58,901 bases of DNA, from NCBI GenBank assembly GCA_964577365.1, contig CAZNYP010000006.1, positions 1 to 58,901 on the forward strand. Reading direction: 5' to 3'. This DNA is from JAGOVB01 sp964577365 (GTDB lineage Bacteria > Patescibacteriota > Minisyncoccia > Phycocordibacterales > PALSA-1337). Below the pieces are notes generated by a model that was given only the letters and a program-made list of their open reading frames with translations, was not told the DNA's origin and did not search any database. Position 1 is the stretch's first letter, and each line of letters opens with the position of its first letter. Position numbers and translations under genes: made by a program. Shown here piece after piece: positions 56,593 through 58,901 of the stretch.

Positions 56593-56991
56593 ATGTACAT
56601 CATTTCATTTTTTAGTGCCCTTGTGAGTATGCTTGCGATAGACCTGGTGTGGCTCTTTACTGTGGTGCCGCGACTATATCCAAAGTATCTAGGAGATTTA
56701 TTTTTATCTGAACCACGATACATACCGGCTGCTATATTTTATCTCGTATATATCGGAGTACTCACGGTACTCGTCATTGTCCCATCGATCCAGTCTGGAA
56801 GTAGTCTCCTAAAGGTATTTTTGTACGGTGCACTCTTTGGACTCGCTGCATATGGAACATATGATCTCACGAACCACGCTACGTTAAAGGGATGGGTGAC
56901 GATTATCACCGTGACTGATATGGCGTGGGGGTCATTGGTCACCGGCATCGCATCTGTTGTTGCAGTGTATGTTCAGTCTCTATGGAAATAG
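56593..56991 (+). CDS. DUF2177 family membrane protein
   Basis: 132 residues, four helices. AIDLVWLFTVVPRLYPKYLGDLF and GTYDLTNHATLKGW, with DMAWGSLVTG, are the family's conserved positions. Function unknown. TATACT lies six bases before the ATG. It overlaps the next gene by ten bases. Confidence 0.88.
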   Translation: MYIISFFSALVSMLAIDLVWLFTVVPRLYPKYLGDLFLSEPRYIPAAIFYLVYIGVLTVLVIVPSIQSGSSLLKVFLYGALFGLAAYGTYDLTNHATLKGWVTIITVTDMAWGSLVTGIASVVAVYVQSLWK

Positions 56992-57737
56992 CAGGTATCA
57001 TTTTTGTGTATATGACGGCAGGGTATGTGGTGTCGTTGTTTCTAAGACGAAATGACATCGCAGACAGCATGTGGGGAGTTGGTTTTTTGATTGTGGCTCT
57101 GTATACCTTCTTTGTGGGACCTCAGTCGATGGTGTCATATATCGTGACGGGGTGTGTGCTCTTGTGGTCACTGCGCTTGTCGCTCCATATATACAGTCGA
57201 AATAAAAATAAAACCGAAGACTATCGCTACCGCGCGTGGCGTGAAGCGTGGGGAAAGTGGTTTTATATCCGCAGTTATCTCCAGGTCTTTTTGCTGCAAG
57301 GTCTTTTGATGGGACTCATATCCTTTCCAGTGATTGCTACAAATACATATGGTCAAGATTTTGCATGGTTTCATATAGTCGGTGTTATTGTTTTTCTAGT
57401 CGGTCTATTCTTTGAGGCTGTCGGTGATCTACAACTAAAAAAGTTTATAGGTAATCCAGAAAACAAAGGACGTATCATGCAGACAGGGCTATGGCAGTAC
57501 ACACGTCATCCAAACTACTTTGGTGAAGTGACGCTGTGGTGGGGAGTATGGATCATGAGTCTCGGAACTCCTTTTGGTATATGGATGATCGTCGGACCGC
57601 TCACGATCACGATACTCATACTGGGAGTCTCTGGGGTCCCGCTACTCGAACGAAAGATGCGAGAAAACCCTGACTTTGATGAATACAGAAAGAGGGTCAG
57701 TGTGTTTTTCCCGCTCCCACCTCGCAAAAGAGCATAA
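56982..57737 (+). CDS. DUF1295 (steroid reductase/ICMT-like) membrane protein
   Basis: 251 residues from the ATG at 56982, about six helices. IADSMWGVGF, WSLRLSLHIYSRNK, EDYRYRAWREAWG and GLWQYTRHPNYFGEVTLWWG with the C-terminal NPDFDEYRKRVSVFFPLPPRK are the DUF1295 marks. The family is related to steroid 5-alpha-reductases and isoprenylcysteine methyltransferases; the substrate is unknown. It often neighbours DUF2177, as here. Confidence 0.9.
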   Translation: MEIAGIIFVYMTAGYVVSLFLRRNDIADSMWGVGFLIVALYTFFVGPQSMVSYIVTGCVLLWSLRLSLHIYSRNKNKTEDYRYRAWREAWGKWFYIRSYLQVFLLQGLLMGLISFPVIATNTYGQDFAWFHIVGVIVFLVGLFFEAVGDLQLKKFIGNPENKGRIMQTGLWQYTRHPNYFGEVTLWWGVWIMSLGTPFGIWMIVGPLTITILILGVSGVPLLERKMRENPDFDEYRKRVSVFFPLPPRKRA

Positions 57738-57756
57738 TTTCTTGTACACTCACTAG

Positions 57757-58860
57757 ATGAAAAGTGAGACACGGTTTTTTATATTTTTGATCTTGCTCCT
57801 CTCTGGGCTGGTCATCCTTTCTCTATTCCAGCACAAGGCACCACCAGCACAACCCTCACAACAGACTCGTGCAGCAAAGCGTATTGATCCCGCAACGCTC
57901 ACATGGAACAAGGTAGATGGACCGCGCTTTGAAAAGCGTGATTCACATGCAGTATACGTCTTTCAGGACAAACTATGGGTAGCAGGAGGTCTCGATGCGG
58001 GTGATACAAAGGTAGGTGGAATGCCAAACTATGAAGCAGCAAAATATTATAATGATATTTGGAATAGCGAAGACGGTATCATCTGGAGCAAGGTAGTAGA
58101 CCATGCTGAGTTTCCACCACTTCGATCGCATACGATCATCAACCTAAAAGGAGCCCTGTACATGATCGGTGGCTGGAGTCCTGAACATGGTTTGCAATAT
58201 AAAAATGGTATATGGAAGTCGGTAAATGGAATAAACTGGGAAAAGATAGCTGACAAAACAGATTTTGTCGACCGAGAAGGACAAAAAATCATTGAGTTCA
58301 ATGGAAAACTGTGGATGACTGGAGGTGTAAACTATTTTGCCGGAGTCGTGTACAACGATGTCTGGTTCTCTGAGGATGCTGTGCACTGGACCCAGGCGAC
58401 TTCGAGTGCACCGTGGGCAGGGCGCTGGGATCATGATCTTGATGTTTTCCAGGGAAAGCTCTGGCTCTTTGGTGGTATGGGTCTGCGCGGGGTCGGCTAT
58501 GGCGATATATGGAATACCACCGACGGGATCACTTGGAACAAAGTGACCGATCTCGCTCCGTGGGGCAAACGCCAGGGGCAGGGAGTGGTGACCTATGGAA
58601 AATACATGTGGCTGGTGAGTGGACTCGATGCAAAGACAAACGAAGGGACCGGAGATACCTGGTTTACGGCTGACGGTATACAGTGGTATAAAATCCCGGA
58701 TGATACCAAATGGCTTGGAAGAGAGGACCATGGTGTGGTAGTGTTTAAGGACAAGATTTGGGTGCTCGGTGGTATGGATAGTACCTGGCACTGGAATAAT
58801 GATATTTGGTATACCACATTTGGAGAAATGGGTGAGTGGTTTAAACCAACGGTTTACTAA
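57757..58860 (+). CDS. Membrane-anchored kelch-type beta-propeller protein
   Basis: 367 residues. An N-terminal helix (about 8-24) and Pro/Gln linker precede about six repeats with LWVAGG/LYMIGG/LWMTGG/LWLFGG/MWLVSG/IWVLGG and NDIWNSEDG-like turns. TACACT lies six bases before the ATG. The last 13 codons and the stop coincide with the 5' half of a tRNA-Ser gene, so the natural end of the protein is probably YNDIWYTTF-like. Extracellular binding or enzymatic role unknown. Confidence 0.8.
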   Translation: MKSETRFFIFLILLLSGLVILSLFQHKAPPAQPSQQTRAAKRIDPATLTWNKVDGPRFEKRDSHAVYVFQDKLWVAGGLDAGDTKVGGMPNYEAAKYYNDIWNSEDGIIWSKVVDHAEFPPLRSHTIINLKGALYMIGGWSPEHGLQYKNGIWKSVNGINWEKIADKTDFVDREGQKIIEFNGKLWMTGGVNYFAGVVYNDVWFSEDAVHWTQATSSAPWAGRWDHDLDVFQGKLWLFGGMGLRGVGYGDIWNTTDGITWNKVTDLAPWGKRQGQGVVTYGKYMWLVSGLDAKTNEGTGDTWFTADGIQWYKIPDDTKWLGREDHGVVVFKDKIWVLGGMDSTWHWNNDIWYTTFGEMGEWFKPTVY

Positions 58861-58901
58861 ACCGTCGTTCCTTAATTGGAACCGTGGGTTCGAATCCCAC
58901 T
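58822..58901 (+). tRNA. tRNA-Ser, anticodon ACU, cut by the window end
   Basis: Class II tRNA: acceptor GGAGAAA, D arm GGTGAGTGGTTTAAACC, anticodon stem ACGGT/ACCGT with loop TTACTAA (anticodon ACT), variable arm GTTCC/GGAAC, T arm GTGGG-TTCGAAT-CCCAC. The 3' acceptor strand lies beyond the window. An A at position 34 in a Ser tRNA is unusual. Confidence 0.8.

Overview
The window looks like a chromosomal segment from a Candidate Phyla Radiation (Patescibacteria) bacterium, most likely in or near Parcubacteria. The evidence is indirect: there is no 16S gene here. The ribosomal protein L30 gene is missing from between rpsE and rplO, genes are packed with overlaps, there are many small membrane proteins and pilin-like proteins of types common in that group, Shine-Dalgarno sequences are almost absent, and glycolysis genes stand without biosynthetic operons. 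UGA is used as a stop codon, so this is not one of the UGA=Gly lineages. Two runs of ten N (15857-15866 and 17544-17553) are scaffold joins, and each interrupts a gene.

Layout. 1-11577: end of a pilin gene cluster, a secreted repeat protein, tpiA-pgk, a HIT protein, recJ-rnhA, a ComEC split into channel and nuclease-domain genes with an antisense superoxide dismutase between them, rpmB, and a site-2-type protease. 11579-12657: rpsL-rpsG. 12701-16994: an ABC importer with three tandem substrate-binding proteins. 17051-22578: fusA, a large secreted protein, tuf. 22588-28518: S10 to L5 ribosomal operon. 28561-32100: an insertion of accessory genes (DUF5684-pilin fusion, PemK/MazF-like toxin, MOSC, HD hydrolase, unknown) that splits the spc operon. 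32129-37209: S14, S8, L6, L18, S5, L15, secY, adk, map. 37198-39335: an island of small orphan genes, each with its own promoter or terminator. 39363-45941: ndk, a candidate structured RNA, a beta-CASP hydrolase, two toxin-like genes, infC-rpmI-rplT, a phospholipase D-family enzyme, an aminotransferase. 45942-46739: two tandem copies of an unassigned structured RNA and a small gene. 46743-47544: tmRNA and smpB. 48058-53316: ftsH, tRNA-Ile(UAU), a NYN RNase, recG, a cupredoxin-like protein. 53313-58901: a MutY-like glycosylase, small membrane proteins, DedA, tRNA-Ser(GCU), a sugar-nucleotide epimerase, DUF2177 and DUF1295 proteins, a kelch-type propeller protein, and a partial tRNA-Ser with anticodon ACU.

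How it works together. Most of the window is translation machinery (ribosomal proteins, EF-G, EF-Tu, IF3, tmRNA/SmpB, methionine aminopeptidase, SecY) plus DNA repair and uptake (RecJ, RecG, RNase HI, ComEC, MutY-like). About twenty genes have a -10 box whose last base lies exactly six bases before the start codon, so their transcripts should begin at the start codon (leaderless). Ribosomal and elongation-factor operons instead use a full -35/-10 promoter and mostly have leaders.

The most unusual signals are: (1) a roughly 39-bp element with fixed spacing in front of comEC, an orphan MazF-like toxin, a putative RNase-fold toxin and a NYN RNase; (2) two tandem 145-nt RNA units on the minus strand whose hairpin changes sequence but keeps pairing; (3) an unassigned structured RNA after ndk; (4) an EF-Tu with a rewritten switch I; (5) tRNA-Ile(UAU) and tRNA-Ser(ACU).
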